Assembly (NCBI RefSeq): GCF_011045115.1
Contig: NZ_JAAKZG010000009.1
Span: 124,001-188,000 of the forward strand
DNA from: Mesorhizobium zhangyense
GTDB taxonomy: Bacteria > Pseudomonadota > Alphaproteobacteria > Rhizobiales > Rhizobiaceae
DNA length: 64,000 nt
Reading direction: 5' to 3'
Below the pieces are notes generated by a model. It made no database searches. It saw only the letters and a list, made by a program, of their open reading frames with translations, and was not told the DNA's origin. The position numbers and the translations under genes were made by a program. The stretch's first letter is position 1. Each line of letters starts with the position of its first letter. This document shows positions 17,520 through 27,713 of this stretch, piece by piece.

Positions 17520-20500
17520 CTAAAAGCCGGCAGGGCAGTTGAAGTCTCGAAGCGCCGGCAAAAACAACGGGTTGTAGGAAGATCCGGTTCGTATGCTGTA
17601 GGAGACTTCGCGGCCGCCGACGACGAAGCGCACCACCAGGTCGTCGCCTTCCTGTGCGGCGGAGCCCGTGTCGATCAGGCGCATCAGCGCCCAGGGGCCG
17701 TTCTTGTCGATGCTCGAATCCCGTCCTGGTATTTCGGGGAAGATGCTGAGCTTGGCGCTGCTCGATGTGCTGTCACCCGGCCATGCAATCGTCTGCGGCG
17801 TATTGCCGGCCATCGAGGTCTGGATGACGGTCTGGTTGACCACCAGCAGCGCTTCGGCGTCCTTGGAGATGGTGTTCGGGGCGATCGTCACCTTGACGGC
17901 GGGGGTAGGGTTGCCATCGGCAAAGAAGGCATTGCGGATTTCGGCGGCGCGCTGGAACTGGCGAAGCGTATCGCTGGAAAGTTCGCGACCCAGCCGCGTA
18001 TCCTTCTGCCAGTCCCACGCATCGCCGGTGATGTTTGCCAGCGGCGCCAGATGCTCGTCGAAGAACTTGTCCATCAGGCCGTTGGGGCCGAACAGCTGGG
18101 TGAATTCACCAATCTGGACGTCGCCATCGGCGTCGCGTGCGAAGGGATATTTGCCGGAGACGATGCGCTGGCACGGCTTGGTGATATTTGCCGCAAGCGC
18201 CTGGTTGAGCTGGGATTTCGAACTGCTGGCCTCCGCGCCCTCGAACTCCTCGACGACTTCCGAGATCATCGTGGCGAAAGGTTTGGGAAGGCGCGACATG
18301 GTTCCGCGCAGATTGACGACCTGCAACCGCAGCTTCTCATTGGCCGGTCCCGATTGCGAGGGGTAATCGGTTATGACCTTCAGGCTCTCCCTGACCTCGC
18401 CGAGGTTTTTCAGAAGGATATCGACCGGGCGATTGCCGGGGGTTCCCTCGATCCAGCTCTGGTAAAGCCTGAAATAGGCCTCGATGTTGGCGCCGGGATT
18501 GGCCGCGCCCGCAGCACTGCCTGCGGCTTCGCCGGCCCTGAGCTGTGATTTCCGATGAACCAGCCCGATGCGGGCAAGACCGTCGATCTGGGCGCTGTCC
18601 ATGTCGGGGCTGCCGTCGCCACGGCTCAGCGCCGTCTCGTTGCCGACGGTTTCGAGCAGTTTGAGTAGCGGCGATGTCTCATCGGACGCTGCCGCTGCCA
18701 GAACGCCGTAATCGGGCTGATCCTGTTTGATGGATTTCAGCTTGAGATTGGACAGCACCTTTTCCCACGCCTCGATGAAGTCCTTGCTGTAGCGGTCGAC
18801 GAGTTCGGGGCCGAGCGCTTCAAGCCCGCTGACCTGCTCGGCATTCTGCCCGGCATCGCCCATGACCCATTGCTCGGCGGCAAGCCGGTCGGCCACGCCT
18901 GCGAGCTGCATGAGGAAGAATTTGTGGAAGCCGGCATTGGTGTAGAGGCCGGGGATATTCAACTGGTCGAGCCGGGTGCCGTCGCGCGTTTCAAAAACCT
19001 TGGCGGCATCGTCGCCGCTCAGGATCGGCAGGTCGCGCATGCCTTTGGCATAGGCCGAGGAGCTCATGACGAGTGCGGCGCGGTCCGCCAGCTTCATGCC
19101 GGCGAGCGATTGCTGTGCCTGCGCGATAAGCTTGCCGTCGAGTTCGATTGCCGGCACATGCGGCCGCCCGAGTTCCATCATGTCGCGCAGGTCGGTCGCA
19201 AGCTCCTGTCGGGCGGCTTCGTTGCCGGCACCGGGCAGGAGGTTGGCTTCCCAGTCCCGCTCCATCCAGCCAGTGATAAAGTCTTCTTCGACGCCGGGCG
19301 CTTTGCCGCCCAGCATCAGATAGGTCTTCAGCGCCGGATAGGCGATTGCCGGTTGGTTGACGCTTGCAGCGAGCTGCTGTTCCGCCCGCAGGATCAGTCG
19401 CGGGCGCAGCATTCTTTCCAGCGCATTGCGGTAGGTTTCTTCCGTTGCCGACGACAAGGTCTCGCGCTGCGTCAGGCCGAATGTCTCGCTTACCGGCGTC
19501 GGTTCGTTGCGATGCGCATACCCCGCCGGCATCTCGCGCAACTGGTTGAGCAGGGCGGCAATTGCGGAGAGGCCCGCTCCGGTGACCGGTTCGGACGCGG
19601 GCATGTCCTGCCTTGTCAGTTCCTGGCCGACATCCGCGCGATATGCATCGATGGAGTTTCCGGCAGCCGCGATCAGCGATTTGTTGGCGGCAAAGCTCCA
19701 GCCAAGCGTGCCGAGCACCAGCGCTGAAACGCCTGCGATTGCCGCCATGCCGCCATAGCGAAGCAAGGCGGTGCGCCGGGCGATGCCCTTGTCGAGCGAG
19801 CCCCATCCCGCCTCGGCGAAAATCAGATCCTGAAGCAGGTCGTGAATGAAAAAACTCTTGCCGCGCCCGGAGAGATTTTCGCTGGCCTGCCTGACCGCAA
19901 GGTTCCTGCCCATCGCGCCGATAAGCTGGTCGATCGGCGTGCCTTCCTGCGTGCCCGAGGAGAAATAGAAGCCGCGCAGGCTGGCGCTGCTTTCAGGCCG
20001 CGCCGGGTCGAATATCTGGTTGAGGAAGTCGGCGACGCGATCCTGCAACGCGCCGACCTGCGCCGGAAAGCCGAAGATGGCGATGCGCGCGGTTGCGTCC
20101 GGCTCCTCCTGCAGGCGATCGGGAAGCTCCTCTGTCAGACGGCTGACCAGCGCATCGAACTCGGCCGGAACTTGCGAAACGAGATTCTGCTTCCGCTTCT
20201 CGGTCTGGAATGTCGCGCCCCACACCTTGCGGCGGCGAGCTTCGGTGAAACCGCCAAAATACTCGCGAAAACCTTCGATCAGATCGGCCTTGGTGAAGAG
20301 AGCGTAGACCGGAAAATCGACCTTCAGCTCCTGAAGAAGTTCGAACAGGCGCTTGCGGATGGCGTTGGCATGAGATGCCAGCTCCCATTCGGGCAAGGTC
20401 AGCAAGTCTTCGACGCTGATGGCCAGGATAACGCCGTTGATCGGCTGTCTTGTCCGGTTTTGCTTGAGCAGCGAAAGGAACGACAGCCAGCTTTTCTTGT

Positions 20501-21065
20501 CCGCCTCGGCGTCGGATTCATGGGTCGTATAGCGTCCCGCCGTATCGATCAGCACGGCGTCGTCGGTGAACCAGAAGTCGCAATTGCGGGTGCCGCCGAC
20601 GCCCTCGATGGGTGCTGCACCCTCTTTTTCGGCGAGCGGAAATTTCAGTCCTGAATTGACCAGAGCAGTGGTCTTGCCGGCGCCAGGCGGCCCGATGACG
20701 ACATACCAAGGCATTTCATAGAGGAACGAGCTTTTGCCGCTCGCGCGCTTGAGCACCGCTATGGCGTCGGCCATCCGCTTGGCGAGCAGCGGGCCGTCGC
20801 TGCCTTGATCGTCATTCAAAAGGAGCGCTGTCTCGATGGCCTTTTGTGCGCCGCGGGCCCTCAATGCGCGAGCGGCGTAAGCGCCGGCGACCAGAATGGC
20901 TGCGGCCGCTATCACACCCGCCCGAACCCAGTCCGAATCGAGCGGTTGCGAGCCGTTGAACGCCATCAGAGGGCCGGCGAACCAGACGGCCAATCCGAAG
21001 CAAACGAGGCCCAGCAGGGCGAGAAGTGCCCCGAGCCAGGTGAATATCGGTTGCTTGCGGTCCAT
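17520..21065 (-). CDS. tssM: T6SS inner-membrane protein TssM/IcmF (copy 1, with PpkA/PppA)
   Basis: A full-length 1181-residue IcmF-family protein. It has two N-terminal membrane helices (about 9-35 and 46-66), a cytoplasmic GTPase-like domain with Walker A GPPGAGKT (125-132) and Walker [11 protein letters not shown], a third membrane helix near 432-458, and a long periplasmic region that normally reaches TssJ. The gene is 6 bases after tssL1 and 12 bases before pppA. It is clearly diverged from the second copy at 37030-40560 but keeps the same layout. No tssJ or tssK accompanies it. Confidence 0.93.
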   Translation of the reverse strand: MDRKQPIFTWLGALLALLGLVCFGLAVWFAGPLMAFNGSQPLDSDWVRAGVIAAAAILVAGAYAARALRARGAQKAIETALLLNDDQGSDGPLLAKRMADAIAVLKRASGKSSFLYEMPWYVVIGPPGAGKTTALVNSGLKFPLAEKEGAAPIEGVGGTRNCDFWFTDDAVLIDTAGRYTTHESDAEADKKSWLSFLSLLKQNRTRQPINGVILAISVEDLLTLPEWELASHANAIRKRLFELLQELKVDFPVYALFTKADLIEGFREYFGGFTEARRRKVWGATFQTEKRKQNLVSQVPAEFDALVSRLTEELPDRLQEEPDATARIAIFGFPAQVGALQDRVADFLNQIFDPARPESSASLRGFYFSSGTQEGTPIDQLIGAMGRNLAVRQASENLSGRGKSFFIHDLLQDLIFAEAGWGSLDKGIARRTALLRYGGMAAIAGVSALVLGTLGWSFAANKSLIAAAGNSIDAYRADVGQELTRQDMPASEPVTGAGLSAIAALLNQLREMPAGYAHRNEPTPVSETFGLTQRETLSSATEETYRNALERMLRPRLILRAEQQLAASVNQPAIAYPALKTYLMLGGKAPGVEEDFITGWMERDWEANLLPGAGNEAARQELATDLRDMMELGRPHVPAIELDGKLIAQAQQSLAGMKLADRAALVMSSSAYAKGMRDLPILSGDDAAKVFETRDGTRLDQLNIPGLYTNAGFHKFFLMQLAGVADRLAAEQWVMGDAGQNAEQVSGLEALGPELVDRYSKDFIEAWEKVLSNLKLKSIKQDQPDYGVLAAAASDETSPLLKLLETVGNETALSRGDGSPDMDSAQIDGLARIGLVHRKSQLRAGEAAGSAAGAANPGANIEAYFRLYQSWIEGTPGNRPVDILLKNLGEVRESLKVITDYPSQSGPANEKLRLQVVNLRGTMSRLPKPFATMISEVVEEFEGAEASSSKSQLNQALAANITKPCQRIVSGKYPFARDADGDVQIGEFTQLFGPNGLMDKFFDEHLAPLANITGDAWDWQKDTRLGRELSSDTLRQFQRAAEIRNAFFADGNPTPAVKVTIAPNTISKDAEALLVVNQTVIQTSMAGNTPQTIAWPGDSTSSSAKLSIFPEIPGRDSSIDKNGPWALMRLIDTGSAAQEGDDLVVRFVVGGREVSYSIRTGSSYNPLFLPALRDFNCPAGF

Positions 21066-21071
21066 GCGGTC

Positions 21072-22526
21072 CTATTGCAGCGTTTCTTCCTTCGGGATCA
21101 TGATTTCCACGCGCCGGTTCGTCGCGCGGCCTTCCTGTGTGCCGTTGTCTGCGATCGGCTCGAGATCGCCCTTGCCGTCGACCTTGAGCCGCGCCGCGTC
21201 GGACAGCGACTTTGCCAGCACGGCCTGCACGGATGCAGCACGCGCCAGAGACAGGTCGTGGTTCGACTTGTACCGGCTCGAAACCTTGGGTTTCACATTG
21301 TCTGTATGGCCGATCACGCTGATCGGGCCGGGCTCCTTGTCCAGCGCCTCGGCGATCTTCTTGCCGACAGGCTCGAATTCCTTCCGGGCGTCGACTTTGC
21401 CGGAAGCAAACAGCACCGCGTTGCTGACGCTCACGACGATCTGGTCGCCTGATGGCTCGACCGTCATCGTCCCGGCGGCGATCTCATCGGCCAGTGCTGT
21501 GCGAACACGCTGCAACTGGGTGCTTTCCTGAGGCGGCGGCGGTGTATACGCGACGGGCTCCACGCGATCGATCTTGATCGCCGCCGTTGGGCTCAGGCCC
21601 GCAAGCCGCGTCTCCAGCGCGTTGGCCTCGTTGCCGATCAGGAAGCGCAGGAGAAAAAACGCGCCGACAAGTATGGCGCCGGCAAAGCTCGCAATAGCCC
21701 ACAGCGGCACGCGCAGACCAACGCCCGCCCGGCGCAACGCCATGCCGCGCCAGCGCGGCGAAATCTCATCGTCGGGCAGTGGCTTGATCTGTCGCATCCT
21801 TTGATGAAGGTTGCCTGTCACGCGCTGCAACAGAGCATTTCCGCCCGGTGTGCCGCGATACTGCCCCTGAAAGCCGAGCAGCAGGCAGGCGTGCATCAGT
21901 TCAAGCAAATCGTAGCGCTGCTCTGGCGCCGCGAGCGCCTTGTCCAGTTCCTCGAAGAACCCGACGCTGGCGGAGCGGACCTGGAAGAATTTCACCAGCA
22001 GGCTGTGCAGCGTCCAGGCATCGCGATCGACGCCTGGCAGGTTCTGCACGATTTCGTCGGCAGTGCCGCACAGCACATATTTGGCGACCGATGCTTCGTC
22101 CTGCGCAACGCCCGCATCGGTGGCCTTGTGCTCGAACTCGGTCACCAGCCGCGAAAGCTGGTTCGTCAGCGGTGCGACCTGAATTTCCGTGCTGTGAAGG
22201 CGCAGTCTGCCGAGCAGGATCAGCAAGGGCGCCGCCGCTGAAATCAGCGGATTGGACGATGGAAACTTTACACCGTTCGCTGCATTCAGCGCGGTATCGA
22301 GAGCAAAACGCGGCGACGGCTGTTCCGGCTGTCGCGCTCCCGTTTCGGGGTTGGCAACGGGAAATGCGGGACTGAGTATCGTGCCGGTGACCGGCGGCCG
22401 CGCCGAAGCTTGTAAACCCGGCGCTGGCGGCACGCTCTCGCGAAAATCACGCCTTGACGCTGCGCCCGGGGAGGGGGCGATGACGGTTTTTCCTTCTCTT
22501 CCGAACGGATCATTCTTTCCGCTCAT
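21072..22526 (-). CDS. tssL: T6SS inner-membrane protein TssL (DotU) with C-terminal OmpA domain (copy 1)
   Basis: A 484-residue protein. A disordered Pro-rich start is followed by the DotU/TssL domain (about 90-255, with GFQGQYRG), one membrane helix at about 273-297, and a periplasmic OmpA-like domain (about 370-480, with IGHTDNVKP and NRRVEIMI) that binds peptidoglycan. This is the extended TssL that anchors the secretion complex to the cell wall without a separate TagL. It is the first gene of a minus-strand unit that continues into tssM1, pppA and ppkA. The second copy at 40562-41887 has the same domain order. Confidence 0.93.
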   Translation of the reverse strand: MSGKNDPFGREGKTVIAPSPGAASRRDFRESVPPAPGLQASARPPVTGTILSPAFPVANPETGARQPEQPSPRFALDTALNAANGVKFPSSNPLISAAAPLLILLGRLRLHSTEIQVAPLTNQLSRLVTEFEHKATDAGVAQDEASVAKYVLCGTADEIVQNLPGVDRDAWTLHSLLVKFFQVRSASVGFFEELDKALAAPEQRYDLLELMHACLLLGFQGQYRGTPGGNALLQRVTGNLHQRMRQIKPLPDDEISPRWRGMALRRAGVGLRVPLWAIASFAGAILVGAFFLLRFLIGNEANALETRLAGLSPTAAIKIDRVEPVAYTPPPPQESTQLQRVRTALADEIAAGTMTVEPSGDQIVVSVSNAVLFASGKVDARKEFEPVGKKIAEALDKEPGPISVIGHTDNVKPKVSSRYKSNHDLSLARAASVQAVLAKSLSDAARLKVDGKGDLEPIADNGTQEGRATNRRVEIMIPKEETLQ

Positions 22527-22692
22527 CTTCGGCTTTCCATGATGGCCTTAAGATCTGGATGATCCTCCGTAAATATTGGGTCATCGCCAACGGCACAAAC
22601 AAATTCTGGTCACAAGCAACAATACTTGTCGAGGTGAAAATAGGCGTAGGCTGAACCCATTCTTATCTTTGCCGGGTTGCTCGGTAACAGGC

Positions 22693-22714
22693 TGGATCAT
22701 CTATTGATGATCCA
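22693..22714. repeat. Small perfect inverted repeat after the ialB-like gene
   Basis: TGGATCATC and GATGATCCA form a 9-bp stem with a 4-base loop, 10 bases after the stop codon of the minus-strand IalB-family gene. No T run follows on either strand, so it is at best a weak terminator, or an mRNA-end hairpin or protein site. It lies in the 198-base space ahead of tssL1, where the promoter of that operon should also be. Confidence 0.45.
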
Positions 22715-22724
22715 AGGGCTTGCA

Positions 22725-23258
22725 TCAGATTTTCGCGAGACCGGTGGTAATTCCGGCCAGCGACAACTGGAAGATGATGTCTCCGCCCGTGTAGGAACTG
22801 ACGCCGACATTCAGCAGGGTTCCCTGCTTCAATCCGTCGATCATGCCGGCGTCGAGCGGGATAACCGCGTAGCTGCCACGCTGGTCGGCGGTAACGATCG
22901 GATAGGTTTTCTGTGTCTTCTCGTCGATCCAGACTTTGACGCCATTGGTCAGCAGCAAGCCATGCGGCAGGTTCAGTCGCATCGTGTAGGGCGCGCTTTT
23001 GTCTTTCCTGAAAATCGAAACGGCAAGCAGGCGCTTGCCGGTCTGCTTCTCTCTCAATAGTTGCCCGAGCGTGCATGAAAGGTTCTTCGACGCCGCGTCG
23101 CCCTGGCAGCTTATCCGCCAGCCTGGCTGCGGCTTTTCATCGGTGGTCGGTTTGGCTTGCGTCTTCGTCTGCGCCGTCGCGAAAGACAGGCCTGCGCAAA
23201 TGCAAAGGACGGCAGCGATGCCGATTGCCGCAAACCTGCTTGCCCGGATTCGCGCCAA
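22725..23258 (-). CDS. Invasion-associated locus B (IalB) family secreted protein
   Basis: A 177-residue protein of the IalB family known from Bartonella, Brucella and rhizobia. The signal peptide (ARIRASRFAAIGIAAVLCIC) ends near FATAQ. The mature domain contains the family pattern: WRISCQGDAAS, LNLPHGLLLTNGV and a late LKQG segment. The TTG at 23258 is preferred because GAGGGG lies eight bases upstream, while an in-frame TTG at 23291 has nothing comparable. It starts 37 bases after the autotransporter-like gene ends and is probably cotranscribed with it. IalB proteins are periplasmic or outer-membrane and linked to host-cell entry in Bartonella; their activity is unknown. Confidence 0.85.
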   Translation of the reverse strand: MARIRASRFAAIGIAAVLCICAGLSFATAQTKTQAKPTTDEKPQPGWRISCQGDAASKNLSCTLGQLLREKQTGKRLLAVSIFRKDKSAPYTMRLNLPHGLLLTNGVKVWIDEKTQKTYPIVTADQRGSYAVIPLDAGMIDGLKQGTLLNVGVSSYTGGDIIFQLSLAGITTGLAKI

Positions 23259-23295
23259 ATCGTTTCCCCTCGTAATTGAACGCCGCCGCAATGGC

Positions 23296-26200
23296 TTAGA
23301 ACTTCGCCTTGATGCCGATCTTGCCGGCCAGCGACTGGCTGTCGGATGAGAACTTGGTCTTCAGCTCGCCGCTGAGCGTCGTCGTCTTGGAGAGCTGGAG
23401 GTTGAGGCCACTCGACAGGGCTACAGAAAAATCGGCGTCGTCGAACTCGAAGTCCAGCCCGGCAATGCTTCCGGTGTTGCGGTAGCCGATGCGTTGTTGC
23501 AGCTCCAGGCGGGCATAGGGGCTGATCGCCATACCGTTGTCGAGGGCGAAGTCGCCATAGAAGCCGGGCTCGAATTTGAGCGCGCCGAAGGACACTTTCG
23601 ACTTGCCGAACTCGTTGCCCTGGCTGTCGGTGAAGGCGTCGCCTTCGAACGTTGCCCAGAGCGCGCCGCCGCGAAGATCGAACTTCCACTTGTCGCCCAG
23701 CGGGAAGATATGCCCGACCGAGCCGGTGAGGGCATAGCCGACCGTGTCATAATTGCCCGTCGAGGCGAGGATGTCGTTGTTGATATCGGTCTGGCCGATG
23801 AAGGTGGTGGCCGAAACCAGCCCGTAGGTCATGCCGGTGCGGAACAGGCCATAGGTGCCGATCATTCCGCTCTTGTTGTCGGCGTTGCCGACGCTCCCCA
23901 ACCCTTGGATGGAATCCATCGTCACGTCGGAAGAGGCGTAGCCGCCGAAGAGGCCGACATTCAGCCCGTAGGTCTGGTCGAAGCCGTAATATTTCGCGAC
24001 GTCCAGTTCGACGCTGCCGGCGAGAGAAAAGTCGTGCGCGGTGAAGGGCGGTCCCTGAAGGCTGCTGGTGCCGTCGGACACGGTGAAGCCGTCATGGCTC
24101 ACTGCCGCGAATTGCCCGGACGCATAGACGCCGAAGCCAGGTGCGGCATCCGAACGGCCGGAGCCTTTCGGGAAATCGAGCGCAAAGGCAAGCGCGTCGT
24201 CGGTGATCTGTTCGATGGCCGCGGTGACCGTTTCGATCGGCTGCGAGTCGATCGCCACGCGTGTCGCCTGCGGCGAAACCAGATCCGAGGGCAGGGCGCG
24301 CAAATAGATGCCGCCATTGCTGCCGGTGATCACGTCATAGGCGAAGAGCGAGCCGGGTGTGTTCGGTATTCCCCCAACCAGAAAGATCGGCGAAGGCGCG
24401 CCGGTGGTGGGCACGACTTCACCGGCCACCGGCGCAATCGGGATGATGCTGACACCGGTAAAGACCGGCGTGCCCAGGAGATTGACGAGAACCGTGTTCG
24501 TTCCGCTCGCCTGGAATTGCCCGGCCGGGATGAAGCGGTCGCCCAGTCCCGCCTGCTGGTTGATGTCGATGCCGAGCGTCGCACCATTGAGCGTCAGGTT
24601 GCCGACGCTGAAGCGGTCGGTCGGGTCGTTGTTGATCATGGTTATGGTGGCGTTGGTCGCCGAGACATTGCCAGTGCCGGTCACCAATGCCGCCAGAGCG
24701 GACCCGTCGACCGGCGCGAGCAGGCTGACATCGCCCGCAACGTATAGGGTCGAACCGTTCAGGAGCGCCAGATTGCCGATTGTCTGCGTGCCATCCTTGA
24801 AGCCGATGCTGCTGGAGCCGCCGCTTACGGTAAGGCTGGAAAATCCAACGAAATTCTGGCTTCGGAACGTGTCGCCGCTTGCGCGTGCAAGGTCGGTGTC
24901 GGTGATCGTGCCGACCGCGTTCGTGCCCTGGAACACCACGCCATCGCGCAAGTTGAGATTCGTTCCGGCATTGATCGTCAGCGTGTCGCTGGAAATTCCG
25001 GTGATGTCGCCGCCGATCGTTCCGCCATTGAGATTGACCGTTTCGCCCTGAACGTCACCGGCAATGGTTCCGCCGCTGATGGTGACGACATCGGTTCCTG
25101 CGCCGCCGATCACCGATCCATTTACCACGCCACCCGAGACGTCGACGGTATCGTCGCCATCGCCGCCGAGAACATCGCCGCCGACCGTGCCGCCGCTTAA
25201 CGTCATCGTGTCGGTTCCGGCATTGCCATCGACCGAGCCGGCGAGCGTCCCGCCGGTCATGTCGAACGTGTCGTTGCCGGCGCCGAGATCGACGGAGGTG
25301 GCGCCGGGGGCGCCGATCTGTGCTGTGCCCGAGACCGTGACTTCGTCGGCGCCACTGCCTGAAAAGACACCGCCGGTAATCGTCCCGCCCGAAACCACGA
25401 TCGTGTCGTCGCCGGTAGCTTCCACGCCGTCGCCAAACAGCGCTCCGGCTATGGATCCGCCGGAAATGTTGAGGTCGTCGTTCCCGCTGCCGCCGAGAAC
25501 GTCACCGCCGACGGTCCCTCCGCTTAACGTCATGGTGTCGTTTCCGGCATTTCCATCGACCGATCCGGCGAGCGTCCCACTGGTCATATCGAATGTATCG
25601 TCACCGGCGCCGAGATCGACGGAGGTGGCGCCGGGCGCGCCGATTTGCGCTGTGCCCGAAACCGTGACTTCATCGGCGCCGCTGCCTGAAAAGACACCGC
25701 CGGTGATCGTACCGCCCGAAACCGCGATCGTGTCGTCGCCGGTGGCCTCTACGCCGTCGCCAAATAGCGCGCCCGTTATCGACCCGCCGGAAATGTTGAA
25801 GATGTCGTTTCCGCTGCCGCCGAGAACATCGCCGCCGATAGTCCCGCCGCTCACTTCGATGTTGTCATTGCCGGACCCGCCGTTGACGAAGGTGGTCACC
25901 GTGCCGCCGCTCATGTCGAACGTGTCGTTGCCGCCGCCAAGCAGGACGGAGGTTTCTATCTGCGCTATGCCTGAGACGGTTACGTCGTCGTTTCCATTGC
26001 CGGCAACGACACCACCCGCGATCGAGCCGCCCGAGATCGAAATCGTATTGTTGCCTGTGCCTTCACCACCGTCGCCGAAAAGCGTGCCGCCGATCGTTCC
26101 CCCCGAGACCTCTATCGTGTCGTCGCCATCATTTCCGTAGACATCGCCGTTGATAGCGCCGCCACTCACCGTAATGTCGTCGTCGCCGGACCCGCCATCG

Positions 26201-27186
26201 ACGAAGGTGGTCACCGTGCCACCGCGAATGGTCACGATGTCGTTGTCTTCGCCGGCAGTCACCTGCTCGCCGATGATCGCCGTGCCCGATATGTCGATCG
26301 TATCGACGCCTTCATTGCCGGCGACGAAGGTGCCGACGCTGCCGCCGGATATGGTGATGCTATCGTTTCCGGCATTTCCGCTGACGGACCCGGACAATGT
26401 TCCTCCGGTCATCCGGAATATATCGTTGCCGTCCTCTAGGCCCACGGAATCCGGGCCATCGCCCGCCACGCCGATTTGAGCGTTGCCGGAGATCGTAACG
26501 GTGTCGATGCCGTCGCCGCCGAAGACGCTGCCGCCGATCGTGCCGCCGGATATGGTGATCGTATCGTCACCGATCGATTCCGCGTCGTCGCCGAAAACCG
26601 ACCCGGTAATGGCTCCGCCTGTAACGTTTATCGTATCGTCATCCCCGCTGCCGAAGATGTCGCCATCCACCGTACCGCCTGAGACGGTGATCTGGTCGTC
26701 CCCCGATCCGGCAAAGATGCTGCCGCCGAACGTACCGGCTCCGATGGTGACGATGTCATTGCCCGCACCGGTCAGAAGCTGGATGATCGGGGCGTCGCCA
26801 GCTTCGGTGTCCCGCCCGATGAAGCTTCCGCCCTTCATGCTGAAATTGTCGGTGCCGGCACCCATGTCGATCGAAAAGTCCGAAAACGGCTCGCCTTCGC
26901 TGTTGTCGTCCTGCTGGATGTCCACGTCGCCCGTCACCGTGAAGGTGTCGTTGCCAGCGCCGTTATATTCCGTGCCCAGTTGCCTGAGCAGAAACGTTGG
27001 ATAATCGGTCGTGATGACTTCCGTCTCGGCGTCGTCGCAAACGACGGCGATCGAGTTGATCGGGCCCTCGGAGGGCTGCCGGGTAGCTTCGCACGCCTGG
27101 GCGCTGGAAGGGTAGATCGTATAGCCTATGGCAAGCGCTAAAATGGAAACGCCGGCGAGGTGAGCGGCTCTTGTGTCCCTGGTCAT
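23296..27186 (-). CDS. Large repeat-rich autotransporter-like protein
   Basis: A 1296-residue protein. It has an N-terminal signal (ending SSAQA), a very long passenger (about 35-760) built from repeated Gly/Ser/Asp-rich units of roughly 18-25 residues such as VSGGTIGGDVLGGSGND, and a linker region. A C-terminal beta-barrel domain of about 270 residues ends in Phe (IGIKAKF), as outer-membrane barrels do. The repeats predict a stacked beta-helix displayed at the surface; their GxGxD elements resemble calcium-binding RTX sites but are spaced too widely for true RTX nonapeptides. The passenger contains a 327-base tandem duplication. It would act as an adhesin or surface structure. The IalB-family gene follows immediately. 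Confidence 0.82.
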   Translation of the reverse strand: MTRDTRAAHLAGVSILALAIGYTIYPSSAQACEATRQPSEGPINSIAVVCDDAETEVITTDYPTFLLRQLGTEYNGAGNDTFTVTGDVDIQQDDNSEGEPFSDFSIDMGAGTDNFSMKGGSFIGRDTEAGDAPIIQLLTGAGNDIVTIGAGTFGGSIFAGSGDDQITVSGGTVDGDIFGSGDDDTINVTGGAITGSVFGDDAESIGDDTITISGGTIGGSVFGGDGIDTVTISGNAQIGVAGDGPDSVGLEDGNDIFRMTGGTLSGSVSGNAGNDSITISGGSVGTFVAGNEGVDTIDISGTAIIGEQVTAGEDNDIVTIRGGTVTTFVDGGSGDDDITVSGGAINGDVYGNDGDDTIEVSGGTIGGTLFGDGGEGTGNNTISISGGSIAGGVVAGNGNDDVTVSGIAQIETSVLLGGGNDTFDMSGGTVTTFVNGGSGNDNIEVSGGTIGGDVLGGSGNDIFNISGGSITGALFGDGVEATGDDTIAVSGGTITGGVFSGSGADEVTVSGTAQIGAPGATSVDLGAGDDTFDMTSGTLAGSVDGNAGNDTMTLSGGTVGGDVLGGSGNDDLNISGGSIAGALFGDGVEATGDDTIVVSGGTITGGVFSGSGADEVTVSGTAQIGAPGATSVDLGAGNDTFDMTGGTLAGSVDGNAGTDTMTLSGGTVGGDVLGGDGDDTVDVSGGVVNGSVIGGAGTDVVTISGGTIAGDVQGETVNLNGGTIGGDITGISSDTLTINAGTNLNLRDGVVFQGTNAVGTITDTDLARASGDTFRSQNFVGFSSLTVSGGSSSIGFKDGTQTIGNLALLNGSTLYVAGDVSLLAPVDGSALAALVTGTGNVSATNATITMINNDPTDRFSVGNLTLNGATLGIDINQQAGLGDRFIPAGQFQASGTNTVLVNLLGTPVFTGVSIIPIAPVAGEVVPTTGAPSPIFLVGGIPNTPGSLFAYDVITGSNGGIYLRALPSDLVSPQATRVAIDSQPIETVTAAIEQITDDALAFALDFPKGSGRSDAAPGFGVYASGQFAAVSHDGFTVSDGTSSLQGPPFTAHDFSLAGSVELDVAKYYGFDQTYGLNVGLFGGYASSDVTMDSIQGLGSVGNADNKSGMIGTYGLFRTGMTYGLVSATTFIGQTDINNDILASTGNYDTVGYALTGSVGHIFPLGDKWKFDLRGGALWATFEGDAFTDSQGNEFGKSKVSFGALKFEPGFYGDFALDNGMAISPYARLELQQRIGYRNTGSIAGLDFEFDDADFSVALSSGLNLQLSKTTTLSGELKTKFSSDSQSLAGKIGIKAKF
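25172..25825 (-). repeat. Two tandem 327-bp units inside the autotransporter-like gene
   Basis: The same block occurs twice head to tail with an exact offset of 327 bases (109 codons); for example CGTCAT at 25201 recurs at 25528 within long near-identical flanks. The encoded copies differ at only a few positions (for instance SGGSITG versus SGGSIAG and MTSGT versus MTGGT). A shorter third start of the unit follows. The block edges are approximate. Such in-frame repeats can change number by recombination or slippage. Confidence 0.85.
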
Positions 27187-27713
27187 TGGCCCATCCCGGC
27201 CGGCCCGACACGCGGAGCGGCCTTACTGAAAATGGATTCTTTGAACGCTCCCGGGCTTATCTATTTTTTGTTCGGCTTATGCTCGAAATGCTAGGCGAGC
27301 ATCTCATTGCTTACAACACCTCATCCGCAGGTAGAGAAGATAATCGATTTAATGTTGCAATAAAGACACGAACAATTCTAGGTTGCTTCGCGTCAAATTC
27401 TCTTTGAAAATTGATGATTTACAGTAATAGCTCATCATCTTTGACGGGTATTTAACCGGCGGATACCTCAATTGGCCGATAGTGAGCGCCGCTTCAGTGC
27501 CAAATTCGGGAGTTGAGCATTTTGACGCTGGGGATAACCTTCCCACGAGTAGAGGTGGTGAAAGGTCGCCCGTTGCATTTTCGGCTGGCCGATGCCGGTC
27601 AATTCAAATTGTTTCTGTAGAAAATCGAACGATTTAGTGCCATCATCTTCAAGCAGCGTAAGTTATGCTGTTTTGAAGGAATTAACTGCAGAGACATCAA
27701 AGCGGTTATCGAT
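27187..27713. other. 527-base intergenic region between divergent autotransporter-like and caspase-like genes
   Basis: No convincing gene is present; a 65-codon minus-strand frame at 27349-27546 has no ribosome site or recognisable content. The part from about 27290 to 27470 is AT-rich and probably holds the upstream elements of both divergent genes. I could not settle on a promoter: TTGTTC with a 17-base space to TTAAAT on the minus strand (near 27350-27380) is only a weak candidate. Confidence 0.4.

Noticed and set aside
22693-22714. A Rho-independent terminator after the IalB gene
   Set aside because: The stem is perfect but only moderately GC-rich and no T run follows in either direction, so it is listed only as an inverted repeat.
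25064-26140. A Pro/Ser/Val-rich repetitive plus-strand frame
   Set aside because: It mirrors the Gly/Ser/Asp repeats of the autotransporter-like gene on the other strand, which has a signal peptide and a C-terminal beta-barrel.
25000-26800. Regular short repeats that could suggest a CRISPR array
   Set aside because: The repeats are in-frame coding units without constant repeat/spacer lengths, and no cas genes are present.
23296-27186. An RTX toxin secreted by a type I system
   Set aside because: The GxGxD elements are spaced about 20 residues apart, not 9; there is an N-terminal signal peptide and a C-terminal barrel ending in Phe, and no type I secretion genes are nearby.
27349-27546. A small minus-strand gene of 65 codons in the long intergenic region
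   Set aside because: No ribosome site, atypical composition and no recognisable features; more likely regulatory DNA.
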